Shown one piece after another: positions 11,909 through 21,957 of a DNA stretch of 64,000 nucleotides (the first letter of the stretch is position 1; each line of letters opens with the position of its first letter). The DNA comes from Skeletonema tropicum (Eukaryota; Bacillariophyta; Thalassiosirophyceae; Thalassiosirales; Thalassiosiraceae). The notes under the pieces were generated by a model. The model saw only the letters and a list, made by a program, of their open reading frames with translations, was not told where the DNA came from and searched no databases. Both the position numbers and the translations under genes were made by a program. The stretch spans positions 806,001 to 870,000 of the forward strand of contig CM074131.1 in the NCBI GenBank assembly GCA_037178625.1, given 5' to 3'.

Positions 11909-13387
11909 ATGGTTGGATCCGTCAGCCTCAACCTGAGCAGACTGCTTCGCGTTCGCCGGCTACGCGTTCGCCGAATGGGTGACTTGCTACAGCAACCCGA
12001 ATCGTCGATCAATCAAAAGCAAAGGTCAGAAAAGAGCTCAAATGTTAAATCTTTTTCGTATGGGTGTTTACTGGTCATGCTTGTGGTGGTTCTATATGCG
12101 AACAACCTCATAAAATCAGCAAACTACTCCATAGATGAGAACACGACTGTCGTCAAGAGAATAATATGGGTAGATGATTCGCCCTCCCTTCGCGGTGTCC
12201 TACGCAGCATCGACAGAAGATTCCCCCGCACAGTTGCCATCGGCGGCCACAGTATGAACGAGTCTAGAATTCTCAGTGATGTGCCACACACAAAGGACTT
12301 TGAGATTGATAGCGTCTCGTCCACCAATTCATCATTGATTACGCCAGAATGGTTTGAACCCAACTCTCTCGAACTTATAAGAGGATACAATTTGGATGTA
12401 TGTAAACCCAAGCATGACTGGCAATCCAAGAGCTTTCCTAATTGCAATATGTTTCATGAAACTAGTCTGTCGGAGATGAAATACCTAAACAGTGGAACAA
12501 TACGATTGGTCTTTGAATTGAGTGAGAATATCGATGGACATTTCAACAGGGTCGTGTTTAAGACTTTAATGAAGTACAAGAGCGGCATTGATATTACTCC
12601 GAGGTGGATCGATCGGGAAAGAAAGGATGCTTTGGTTTCGGAAAGAGCCACAGGATCTCAATTTATTCCCAGTATACATGGATATTGCAGCCATGCGCTG
12701 ATTATGGAACATGCTCCTCTAGACATGAGGAGTTACAATAAAAAGAGATTGGCCGAACATATCCCCATTACACCCTTGGACCAACTGAAGATCGGCATAC
12801 ACATTGCCTCTGGTATCGCAGATTTGCACTCTGTTGACTTTACACACAATGACCTACACGAGAAGCAGTTCCTGTATAAGGATGGTGTGTTCAAGTTGAA
12901 TGATTTCAATTACGCAAGAGCAATGTATGACAATAGTATTACAAACGAGACGTGCACATTGACATTATCTGAAATCAAAGAGCATCAATTCAGGCGGTCT
13001 TTGGAGGAGCTGCAATATAAGGTTGGGTATGAAGGATATACTCCATCGACACCAGACAAGAACGACGTATGGATCATGGGTGATATGCTTTACAGAGTGC
13101 TGACTGATTTGCAAGTTTGGAAGGGAGATGAAAATGCCAAGCTTAGACAAGCCAAGAGGACCGTGGCAGGAATAAGGCCTTTGATTCCCAGACATATCCG
13201 CGGGAGTAGTGATCCAGCGCATGTAGCTTTGTTGCATGCGATAAATATGACTTGGACATATAATTGGAAGGAAAGACCATCGGCTAGAGCAATTGCAAAC
13301 TACTTGATAGGCGAGCTGCGGAAAATCACTGGTGAAGAGGATCCTGACATTCGAATCAACTTCCTCAATGATCGTCGATCTCAATAG
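11909..13387 (+). CDS. Membrane-anchored protein-kinase-like protein, paralogue 1
   Basis: A single exon encodes 492 residues. Residues about 48-66 are a membrane anchor (CLLVMLVVVLYANNL), predicting a type II protein with the kinase-like domain in the lumen or outside. Kinase landmarks are present in order: a candidate beta-3 Lys in VVFKTL (K218), the hinge segment ALIMEHAP, the catalytic loop HNDLHEKQFL (H313-N-D315) and LNDFNYA (D332-F-N334) in place of DFG. The helix F motif is DVWIMGDMLY, followed by a conserved Arg in WKERPSARAI. HRD is HND, the metal-binding Asn of the loop is Gln, and DFG is DFN. It may therefore be an atypical secretory-pathway kinase or a pseudokinase. It is a tandem duplicate of the gene at 14025. 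Confidence 0.7.
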   Translation: MVGSVSLNLSRLLRVRRLRVRRMGDLLQQPESSINQKQRSEKSSNVKSFSYGCLLVMLVVVLYANNLIKSANYSIDENTTVVKRIIWVDDSPSLRGVLRSIDRRFPRTVAIGGHSMNESRILSDVPHTKDFEIDSVSSTNSSLITPEWFEPNSLELIRGYNLDVCKPKHDWQSKSFPNCNMFHETSLSEMKYLNSGTIRLVFELSENIDGHFNRVVFKTLMKYKSGIDITPRWIDRERKDALVSERATGSQFIPSIHGYCSHALIMEHAPLDMRSYNKKRLAEHIPITPLDQLKIGIHIASGIADLHSVDFTHNDLHEKQFLYKDGVFKLNDFNYARAMYDNSITNETCTLTLSEIKEHQFRRSLEELQYKVGYEGYTPSTPDKNDVWIMGDMLYRVLTDLQVWKGDENAKLRQAKRTVAGIRPLIPRHIRGSSDPAHVALLHAINMTWTYNWKERPSARAIANYLIGELRKITGEEDPDIRINFLNDRRSQ

Positions 13388-14024
13388 CAAATCGTTGTGC
13401 ATGTATTTAAGTTTTGTAATAAATATGCTGCTAAAGACAGACCTATAGTTCTTGACTAAGGTACTTAATATCATCATGACATTTCATCTAATCTTATCGT
13501 AATGTACACTTCAAGGTGGACCATCCCCACATCTTCATCCTATCAAAAATCCCTAACGAATCAGACCATGTTGTTGCCGCCAAGGGCTGTCATTAGTTCG
13601 CATCTTTCAATTTGAACACATTCAAATGTGAGAAAATCTTCTGTCCTCGGCGGCAAGTTTAGACATCTCTTACCCCCTCTCTATCTTCTGCAAAAGGTGA
13701 AATATTGCGTTGAATAGCAATGCCCTGTTATGTAGATTTGGATTCAACTCGAGTTATCAACTCATCTTGCTTCATACAAAACGCATACCCTACTGAACGA
13801 GTGCAAGTTCGGGGTTCGGAAAAAATGACATCAAAGACGAGCCGCCCGGCCACCGAGCGAGCGACGTCCTTCTACAGCATCGAGCATCGGTTCTTATATC
13901 GGATAAGTACATTCCAATAATATTCATCACATCATCTCGATTTGGCAAGGAGCCATTCGAGTACACTGGGTACATAACAACAACTGAAGAAAGCTCCCGT
14001 GATCATTGGAACTATAATAAAACT
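13388..14024. other. Spacer between tandem kinase-like genes
   Basis: The spacer contains the 3' end of paralogue 1 and the promoter of paralogue 2. GCCGCCAAGGG near 13572 is loosely mirrored by CTCGGCGGC near 13656, a weak inverted repeat. AACTATAATAAAACT sits directly before the second ATG. No gene is supported. Confidence 0.45.
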
Positions 14025-15530
14025 ATGGTTGGATCCGTCAGCAGATTGCTACACCTACACGTGAACCGGAGATGCAACGTTGACTCTCCTGGTGTACCTC
14101 CACTAGACAAACTCGAGTCGTCAACCAATCAAAAGCAAAGGTCAGAAAAGGGCGCAATCGTCTCAACAATATCATGCTACCCTATCAAATCATTTGCAGG
14201 TGTGCTGATAATGCTTGCGGTGGTTGTAAATGTGAACAGCCTCATAAATTCAGCAAACTACTCCATAGATGAGCACATTACAGTTACGAAAAGAATCATA
14301 CCGACTGAAGATGATTCCACCTCACTCCGCGGTGTCCTGCAGAGCATCGATAGAAGACGCCCCCGCACAGTTAATATCAGCAGTCACAGCATGAGTATGA
14401 GCGAATCGACAATTCTCAGTGATGTGCCCTACACAAAGGATTTCGAACGCAATAGCATCCCATCAAATGCACCATTGATTACGCCAGCATCTTGTGAACC
14501 CAACTCACTCGAACTTGTTGGAGGATACAATAAGAAGACGTGCAAACCGAAGCATGACTGGCAATCCAAGAGCTTTCCAAATTGCAACATGTTCCATGAA
14601 ACTAGTCTGTCAGATATGAAATTTCTTACCAGTGGGACGATACGTTCGGTCTTTGAGTTGAGTGAGAATATAGATGGTCATATCAACAAATTCGTGTACA
14701 AGAATCTTGATTTCAGTGGCAGACATGATTTTACTCCAAAGCGGATTGATCAGGAGAGAAAGGATGCTTTGGTTTTGGAGAGAACTACAGGATCACGCTT
14801 TATACCCAACATTCATGCGTACTGTAGCACTGTTGTGATTATGGAACATGCACCTCGAGACATGCAGAGTTACAATAAAAAGAGATTGGCCAAAAACATC
14901 ACCGTTTCGCCCTTGGACCGTTTGAAGATCGGCATACACATCGCCTCTGGAGTGGCTGACTTACATACTGTTGACTTTATACACAATGACCTACATGAGC
15001 AGCAATTCCTATACCAGGATGGCTTGTTCAAGTTGAATGATTTCAACTTTGGAAAACCAATGTACGCTGATAAGAATACGAACGGGACCTGCACATTACC
15101 CAAGTTTAGCATGGGCTTGTTTGGTAGATCCTTGGAGGAGTTGCAATATAAGATTGGGTATGAAAAATTTACTCCATCCACACCAGACAAAATTGACGTA
15201 TGGATCATGGGTAATCTTCTGTATACAATACTGACTGATTTACAAGTGTGGAATGAAAAATTGAGATCACATGAAGATGTCAAGCTAAGAAAAGCCAAGA
15301 AGATCGTGGCTGGAAAAAGGCCTCGGATTCCCAAACATATCCGTGAGAGTAATGATCCATCGCATGTGGCTATGTTGCATGCGATAAACATGACTTGGAC
15401 ATATAATTGGAAGGAAAGACCATCGGCTAGAGCAATTGCAAACTACTTGACGAAAGAGCTGCGGGAAATCACTGGTGAAGAGGATCCTGACATTCGAATC
15501 AATTTCCTCAATGATCGTCGCTCTCGATAA
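14025..15530 (+). CDS. Membrane-anchored protein-kinase-like protein, paralogue 2
   Basis: This 501-residue single-exon paralogue of the gene at 11909 shares the MVGSVS start, an N-terminal anchor (GVLIMLAVVVNVNSL), HNDLHEQQFL as catalytic loop, LNDFNFG in place of DFG, and DVWIMGNLLY. The candidate beta-3 segment is FVYKNL, so Lys is kept. The catalytic Asp is kept, the metal-binding Asn is Gln and DFG is DFN, as in paralogue 1, so these substitutions predate the duplication. The last 150 bp are almost identical in DNA between the copies, while the N-terminal halves differ much more. This suggests recent gene conversion or strong constraint at the 3' end. Substrate unknown. Confidence 0.7.
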   Translation: MVGSVSRLLHLHVNRRCNVDSPGVPPLDKLESSTNQKQRSEKGAIVSTISCYPIKSFAGVLIMLAVVVNVNSLINSANYSIDEHITVTKRIIPTEDDSTSLRGVLQSIDRRRPRTVNISSHSMSMSESTILSDVPYTKDFERNSIPSNAPLITPASCEPNSLELVGGYNKKTCKPKHDWQSKSFPNCNMFHETSLSDMKFLTSGTIRSVFELSENIDGHINKFVYKNLDFSGRHDFTPKRIDQERKDALVLERTTGSRFIPNIHAYCSTVVIMEHAPRDMQSYNKKRLAKNITVSPLDRLKIGIHIASGVADLHTVDFIHNDLHEQQFLYQDGLFKLNDFNFGKPMYADKNTNGTCTLPKFSMGLFGRSLEELQYKIGYEKFTPSTPDKIDVWIMGNLLYTILTDLQVWNEKLRSHEDVKLRKAKKIVAGKRPRIPKHIRESNDPSHVAMLHAINMTWTYNWKERPSARAIANYLTKELREITGEEDPDIRINFLNDRRSR

Positions 15531-15716
15531 ATGTCACTGTATTTGTGCATGTAATATTATATGTTGCTAAAGACGCAATTGCTCGTGAGCGTGACTTATA
15601 TTATCATTTGTGCATATAGAAATAATGCTGAGGATGTTTCTTGGCTAACGTAATATCATTATGTAATTTACATCTACTCTTCATGTACAGTTCAAGGACG
15701 GATATTGGATATTCCC

Positions 15717-17528
15717 TTACTTCCTTCGTTCTGACCTTTGAAAGTCTTTATCATGCCGAGCCCCCCGGGTAAACGTAACATCGTCCACTAAGCCCTCACA
15801 ATCATCTCTATTATACCCCGAACATTGTATAATAGGTCGCAAGTCGTTATTGACCACAACATCCATCCAGTGATCTGTTTCAGTCAAGGGTGTATATGCC
15901 TCAACAACAGCCCGCAGAGGTGACTCGTAGAACTCATTGAACATGATAGAAAACCCTTCCTGCGTCCCCAAACTTCTGGCAAGACGAGTGGCATTATCGG
16001 AAATTTGCTTGGCCAATTCTGGATGTGACTCGGCCCAATCAAACTTTTCTTTCAGATCACTCAAGTCTTCCTTGATGGGGACATAATGGACCCACTTGAC
16101 CATCTTATCATGTAGGTAGTCCTTCATGGGGGTTTCGTGATGAAAGAGCAGTCCAGGTAGGCCCAATTTCTCCAACGTTCCACTCCAGGTAGTTCCACCA
16201 CCTCCACCAGTATCAATGTGATACTTGTACCGAGCCAATTTTTCAAGATACATTCCCTCCCCACTCGCTGGGATACCATGCTCTTCAAACTCTTGATAGT
16301 ACGGTATTTTACTCGTGGGCGTCTTTTTACCTGCATGCATTGCCCCAGCGAATTTCATATTGGCCCATGGGACAACCACCTCCTCACTATCTTCCGGTAA
16401 TTCCTTCTGTTTCTCTTCCGCCTCACGTTCCGCCTCGGCAGTCCAAATCACACTCTTCCATCTCGGGATCAATTGTTCATACACCTCCCTCATGGCTCGA
16501 GTAGCGGCCTCCCTCGTAGCTTGTGCTGCCACTTCCTTGGCATTATACTCAATTCTACTGCTTTTCAATTTGGAACCAATATCCATTTCAAAGTTAGGTT
16601 GACGTAATCGAGGGTAAAATCGATGCAAATAGCTAAAATCAGTACCTCTCCACACCACCGAGGGAATTAAATCATCCCACCCCAGCCCAACAGTCTCTTC
16701 AAAAACCAATCCCCGTGGATTACCTGGTTCTCGCGGCAAAAGCATCGGGCAAATCCCCCCAGGGTGTGCCGCGAAGGTTTCAAAACAAGCTAGATGATTA
16801 TTTTGTGGCATGGGCATGGCAACCATTGATGGATATATCTCGGGTGATTTAAATGCACTTCCGAATTGTAGTACAGGTGCTAAATCATCAGGGACACAAG
16901 TAGCGTGTTTTTTTTTATTCCCAAGGAAACAGTTTCTATTTCGTCGCAGTCTTGAGAAACCTTGCCCAATTCCTAGGCTGACTTCTGGATAATCTCCGGA
17001 ACTAATGGCAATTGCTAATTCTGGTTGACCGGATCCTTTTGCAAAGCGATCTGGGAACATGGTCCGTAGTGAGTGAGCCAATGCTCGAAAGCTGCCGACA
17101 AGTTTATGGCACCCCCCTTTCCATTTCATATTATTCGAATAGTGTAGTATAAAGTTGTCTGTGTCAGGGTCATAAATGACCACGCCGACCACATCATCAA
17201 AGGTGGGCAATACAGAAATTACATCATCGAGTGTGTACGGTGAAATTTGTGGAGGCGGAACCGGTGCAGCGAGGGGCCCGGCTTCGTCAAATGCCTTCAA
17301 TAAATCGAGGATGATGTTGTCATCTGGGATGCGTGGGTCGTCTTTTTGAATGAGTGATAGCGAGAGGTGTCGGTGGTCTCTTCTTGATGCTTCGTCGGTG
17401 CTCAATCTTTTGACATGGAACAATCCCACCGGCAGGCAAACAGCAGCGAGCACTGCCACGAACATAACTGCGACGGTTTTTCGCCGCCGCCATCGATTCA
17501 TTCTGCTGCTAGCGTATTTTATTTGCAA
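15717..17528 (-). CDS. GT90 (CAP10-like) glycosyltransferase
   Basis: A single exon encodes 603 residues. A second ATG at residue 10 (MNRWRRRK) directly precedes the anchor TVAVMFVAVLAAVCLPVGLF and could be the true start. The C-terminal half shows the family pattern: IPYYQEFEEHGIPASGEGMY, YKYHIDTGG, a TTWSGTLEKLGLPGLLFHHE block, then WVHYVPIKEDLSDLKEKFDW. These match the Glyco_transf_90 order seen in POGLUT1/Rumi and CAP10 proteins, which transfer glucose or xylose to proteins or polysaccharides in the secretory pathway. In diatoms such enzymes may modify cell-wall or secreted glycans. The reading frame is intact and ends about 190 bp from the convergent kinase-like gene. Confidence 0.75.
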   Translation of the reverse strand: MQIKYASSRMNRWRRRKTVAVMFVAVLAAVCLPVGLFHVKRLSTDEASRRDHRHLSLSLIQKDDPRIPDDNIILDLLKAFDEAGPLAAPVPPPQISPYTLDDVISVLPTFDDVVGVVIYDPDTDNFILHYSNNMKWKGGCHKLVGSFRALAHSLRTMFPDRFAKGSGQPELAIAISSGDYPEVSLGIGQGFSRLRRNRNCFLGNKKKHATCVPDDLAPVLQFGSAFKSPEIYPSMVAMPMPQNNHLACFETFAAHPGGICPMLLPREPGNPRGLVFEETVGLGWDDLIPSVVWRGTDFSYLHRFYPRLRQPNFEMDIGSKLKSSRIEYNAKEVAAQATREAATRAMREVYEQLIPRWKSVIWTAEAEREAEEKQKELPEDSEEVVVPWANMKFAGAMHAGKKTPTSKIPYYQEFEEHGIPASGEGMYLEKLARYKYHIDTGGGGGTTWSGTLEKLGLPGLLFHHETPMKDYLHDKMVKWVHYVPIKEDLSDLKEKFDWAESHPELAKQISDNATRLARSLGTQEGFSIMFNEFYESPLRAVVEAYTPLTETDHWMDVVVNNDLRPIIQCSGYNRDDCEGLVDDVTFTRGARHDKDFQRSERRK

Positions 17529-18222
17529 ATCAATCAGCTTGCGGTAGATTAGAGTAGTAAGTATTATGAAATAGTAGCATGTCCGTCAGATACTTAGATG
17601 GCAGACAGATGAAGGAATGACCCTTTGCGAACCTGGATGGAACCTAATGACTACTTATCTACTTCTAAGTACTTCTTATTGAACGACTCGTCGAGTGCCG
17701 CTTATGCTTCTGTGTTAGGAGTACATATGAGAAAATGTACAAGTTCGAAGTTATGAGAAAATCAGAAAAATGAAATTCACGACTAACTCACGACAATAAG
17801 TAGGCCTGCTTCTCGACCACGAGCCGCGATCAGACCAATGACCCGCCCGCCTTGTTTATGACTCTTCGGGTACCGCTCGCATGATGGGGACATCTCTCTG
17901 ATTTGTCTTTCCGACCAACCCCAGCTAAAAGTAAGTATGTAGTAATAAGAGTATCTATCGAAGCAAATCAACTCTAAGTACTTATGAAAAGCAAGAGCAC
18001 ATAGAGAACCACACCAAAGAAAGCGAAAGCACACATAAGAGGTGTAAAACAAAGTGAATCTTTGTGCTCGTAATTGATCGGCATGTCTTACCTCAACATT
18101 CTCAAAATTGTTGCTTGGAACTCGTAGGTAATCTATTATTTGTCAGCTGGTTTTCCTCCTAATTTTTCGACGATGTTGCACCACAGCACCAGTACAGCGA
18201 TTACAACTCTTGCATCTCTTCA
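17529..18222. other. Intergenic region between divergent genes
   Basis: No protein-like frame is present. This is the shared upstream region of the GT90 gene (leftward) and the Gln/Ser-rich coiled-coil gene (rightward). Several AGTACTTA/TAAGTACT words recur around 17590-17980, but no clear element could be defined. Confidence 0.45.
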
Positions 18223-19725
18223 ATGAGGGGAGGGAGGAGCGGCATGAGTAGACATCATAATGCCAGCAATGGCAGTGGAATGAAGCGCAATGATAATCAC
18301 AACAGTAGAAGCAGTTCAAGCTCAAAGTCAAGCTCAAGGTCAAAGAGCCTCAATCAACGTGGTAGCAGCGGTCAATCGTCTCTATCGGCACATATTCTAC
18401 AGCAGATGGAGCGTACTCGTCGAAAGGGACGCGATCCGTCACCTCTATCCATCAGAAGTGATCACAATAAGTCCAACCCCAGTCGCAATTATAGACAGCC
18501 ACCACCTTCGCAACATTCGACATTCTTGTCACCTCCAAGGCGCAGCCCTGCCGGCATGTCACGACGCCCTGTCGTCAATCAACGGACGAATATCGAGAGC
18601 AGTCCATCGTCAAGTCAAGAGCGTGCCGCCATAGCTGCCAATCTGGCCAAGAATTCTTTCTCGGCGCATCAAAATTTGCAAAAGTTGATTGATGAGCAGT
18701 GGGAGCGAGAGTGTCATGGGATGGAGCATTCTCAAAAGATGCAGGTTCGTCACCCTCAGAACCAGCAGGTGGCAGATTTGGAAGTGGCGCAGTCAATCGC
18801 AAAGATTATGGCATTTCAAAAGAGGAGTGGAGCTCCATTACAAAGAATACAGATTGATAGGTATGGTGACAATAATTTTGCACAACAGCAGCAGCAACAG
18901 CAACAACAACAACAACAACAGCGTCGAAGAAAGTCTCAACCAATGATAGATAGAATAGACGAATACGACTCTTTCGAAATCAAGACTGGGGAATTCTGCT
19001 CCCTCCATAGCAACTCTACTGCCCCTACGACTGCGTCGTCTCTCAGCTCTGAGTCGTTATTTCCCACCTCGGAGCCATCCAATAATTCCTCATCATTCAA
19101 AACTACTCATAGAAGCAAACAACCGCAGCTGCGGCGTCGAAATTCATCGACACCACGAGAACTTGGCAAGGAACAGCTCTACAATCACTTACAAGATGCA
19201 CCTCGAGAGTCTCGCGTGCACCAAACTCGTCATATTGAAAACTTGCAGATTGAGAATCACAGGTTGAATGAGGTGAATTTGACTCAAGTAAATAAGATTG
19301 ACAAGTTGGAGTCCGAGATAGCGGGCTTGTTGAAAGAGTTGACACGGTATCGTCTTGAGTTTGGAGACATGGCGAGTGCTGCTAGTGTAGGTGAACATGT
19401 TTTTGCTTCTCCAGATCGACCTAGAAGAACTACAGTTGAGAGCATGCTTGATTCAAATGCTACTACCGGGCAACGATCGTTCAAGCAAGAAAAGAAGGAG
19501 GATGCACAAGCCACGGGAGTGAGTACAATCAGTAATCAACTACAGCCGCAAGAACAAGAAGAGTACCATCTAGATGAGGTTAGTCATAACTCGCTCGAGG
19601 ATGAATTCGAACCTCAAAGAGATAGAAGTTGCTTCGTAGAACAGAAAGGTGGTAATGAATCGTCCGGTGGCGTGCCCAGTAGTGTTAGTGTGCCGAGTAT
19701 GACGGATACGGATGGGTCGTGTTAG
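18223..19725 (+). CDS. Gln/Ser-rich coiled-coil protein, unknown function
   Basis: A single uninterrupted frame of 500 residues. The N-terminal 150 residues are Ser/Arg-rich and basic, with a run of Ser and SRSKS motifs. Around residue 220 a Gln tract is followed by RRRKSQ. A coiled coil of about 60 residues spans roughly 365-430 (HIENLQIENHRLNEVNLTQ and NKIDKLESEIAGLLKELTR), with Leu, Ile or Asn at heptad positions. The tail is acidic and Ser-rich. There is no signal peptide or membrane segment. An ATG at residue 8 (MSRHHNAS) is an alternative start. I do not recognise the family. The composition suggests a nuclear or cytoskeletal scaffold, which is inference. Confidence 0.6.
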   Translation: MRGGRSGMSRHHNASNGSGMKRNDNHNSRSSSSSKSSSRSKSLNQRGSSGQSSLSAHILQQMERTRRKGRDPSPLSIRSDHNKSNPSRNYRQPPPSQHSTFLSPPRRSPAGMSRRPVVNQRTNIESSPSSSQERAAIAANLAKNSFSAHQNLQKLIDEQWERECHGMEHSQKMQVRHPQNQQVADLEVAQSIAKIMAFQKRSGAPLQRIQIDRYGDNNFAQQQQQQQQQQQQQRRRKSQPMIDRIDEYDSFEIKTGEFCSLHSNSTAPTTASSLSSESLFPTSEPSNNSSSFKTTHRSKQPQLRRRNSSTPRELGKEQLYNHLQDAPRESRVHQTRHIENLQIENHRLNEVNLTQVNKIDKLESEIAGLLKELTRYRLEFGDMASAASVGEHVFASPDRPRRTTVESMLDSNATTGQRSFKQEKKEDAQATGVSTISNQLQPQEQEEYHLDEVSHNSLEDEFEPQRDRSCFVEQKGGNESSGGVPSSVSVPSMTDTDGSC

Positions 19726-19814
19726 GTTGTATTCAACTCCCGAAATGTATTCGAGAGGTGAATGAAGAGCATGCAAGTAAGTACTTATGGTTCTCCTGAG
19801 ACATCCTCCCGGCC

Positions 19815-19873
19815 GTGACCTGACTAAGTCTTTCAGTACCGCTCAGTGACCTGACTAAGTCTTTCAGTACCTC
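19815..19873. repeat. 31-bp tandem direct repeat
   Basis: GTGACCTGACTAAGTC begins at 19815 and again at 19846, with near-identical sequence through CTTTCAGTACC. It lies just downstream of the coiled-coil gene. No coding or regulatory role is evident. Confidence 0.8.
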
Positions 19874-20313
19874 TCCTCTCGAACAGAACTGTTTGTTTAA
19901 ACCTGCACCAAAACACTCTAGAGAAAGGTCAGATAGAGACTACGGCATAACCGTAATTCTAACTTGCAATCTTTATTTTCGGAGTTTTTGTCCTCTTCCC
20001 CTCGCTTCATTTACCCTCGTAAGATGTGACGACCGGTGTTGTAGAAAAAATAAGTATACTGAATTGATTGCTGACTGGTGGAACAGTTTCACACCGAATA
20101 TGTTCTCTGGAGCGAACATTGACGCTGACAAAGCGGATGCACTTGTGTGAGGATAAACTTGCACGGCGGATGTTACCAATCATGTTGGCCTCCTCCGCCG
20201 ATTGGTAAATATTGAAGAAGTGACATTGAAACAGAAGTGAAAGTGATAGATATATTTTAGCACAGCAATATCTATCAGGGCCATACAAATAGATTGGACA
20301 AGCAGCTCGAAGT

Positions 20314-21580
20314 TCAAGAGATCTCCTTCAAAGCATCAATCAACGTGTCTCTCGAACCATCAATATCTTCTATTCCCCTCGCGTCTAGTTTCTGCCTCAA
20401 CGTACCAATGCTCATGGACGCGTAGTCATCCTTTTCCTCATTCTCCTCATCGTCACTGTCATCCTCATCACTCTCCTCCAACACTCGAGACACTGCCGCC
20501 AACAGATCTTTGTAAATATCACCAGGCACATCCTTGAATGAAACCCTTTTCATAACTTTCTTCTTATTCTTGACAATATAATCCATCACCGCTTCTTTGA
20601 GCAGAGCAAGATTCTTGGAGTCTGCATAGAGTAAATTGTCAATGACATTCTCGGTTGTAATCTTTGTCGTGTGACAATACCACGCCTCTGCCTCCAACTT
20701 CAAGTTCACAACTCCATACTTGTCCGCAGCGTCGATTACATCCTTTCCTATTGGCAAAAAAAAATTGTTCCGTGATATTCCCCCCGTAAGTGTAGTACAG
20801 AAGACCACGAAATACTTCCGTTTTGATATCATTAATGAGGATGGGGGAGTTCAGCCCCTCCTCCGGAGATGATTCACAAAGTGCAGCAAGTTCAGAGGAT
20901 GTGTGCTCAAGAATGAAACGATGCGCATAAAATTGAACTGATGACGATGACATCTTCCCCCTCTTTCGTTTCTTGGCATTCTTCCCTTCATTGGTGAGTT
21001 CAAAGATGACATCGGATGATTCCTCGTCCATAAATAATTTTAGCATCGTCGCTGCAAGTGGATTCTTTGGAATGAACTCATCGAGCTCCATGGTGATAGA
21101 TATTGTGAGAGCACCTTTATCATCAAGAAATCTGCTCTTAATATCAAGGCGGCTGGCTAAACCACAGGTATCAGACGTACTCGAATAATACCTCCTTTTA
21201 CTTGGATCGCTAGAGGTCTGAAGGGATGTTTTGCCATCTGTACTCTTCACCTCAAACGAAAATTTTACATTGGGCCATTTCTCAGCTCTGTCACATCGCT
21301 CCACACACACGCCCACAGTCTCCTTGGGCGGTCTCGGGTAACCCCTATACCCGCCCGGGAATAGCTGAAGTCGCCAATCATATCCAAAGCATGAAAATTT
21401 GGATGATTGCACTTCACAATTCTTCCCGAAGGGCAGCCCTAGAAATTTTTCGTACGTTACGCTGAATTTCCTCGCCTTTGGTTGACAATGCTCTCTCTTG
21501 ATTTTTGTTTGTACACTGGTAGGTGAATCTTCATCATCAGAAGAAGACGACCTTTCGGACACACTGTTATCATCAGCCAT
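20314..21580 (-). CDS. MATH-BTB-BACK protein with SAP-like tail, frame-broken at poly-T
   Basis: Such proteins are usually substrate adaptors of CUL3 ubiquitin ligases. From the ATG at 21580: an acidic Ser-rich start, a MATH/TRAF-like domain (YDWRLQLFPGG, SFEVKSTDGKTSL, DDKGALTISITMEL), then BTB (ESSDVIFELTNEG, FYAHRFILEHTSSELAALC, EVFRGLLYYTYGGNI). After the break come GKDVIDAADKYGVVNLKLEA and a BACK-like helical segment (NLALLKEAVMDYI). The tail has an SAP-like helix pair (MSIGTLRQKLDARGIEDIDG). The frame changes within nine consecutive T residues on the coding strand (about 20757-20765). Eight Ts would restore one continuous 422-residue protein. A homopolymer error, allele or slippage is therefore more likely than true decay. 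Confidence 0.75.
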
Positions 21581-21957
21581 GGTGTTGCTTAGTTAGAAGG
21601 ACGTTATTTATTATGTTCATTGTTCATGCACCAAGCAATGACATGACAATCATTTTCTGAGCATTTTTTAGGATGATGGTTGGTGAGGTCGAAGGGCGTG
21701 CCCCCTGGCAGCCCCCTAAATCTATCCAAAAAAGGGAGGGAAAAGCAAGGGTCAAAGGGGCGGGGGCCTGCTAGCTATTGTAGTTTGATTGGTCAACACT
21801 CTTAATAAGAACGACAGTTTAGTTCGGACCTTTGACAAGAGCTGCATGAGAAGAGATTGGGTGTTGATGGCATGGATCGTGGGACACGTTGATCGGTGCA
21901 CTTTGATGGAACATTCTTGAATTATTCGATCCTTGCTGAATTAGATTAAGACATATT
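21581..21957. other. Intergenic region
   Basis: This space of about 380 bp separates two leftward genes. It contains G/C-rich blocks (GGCGTGCCCCCTGGCAG near 21697) but no protein-like frame and no clear repeat. Confidence 0.4.
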
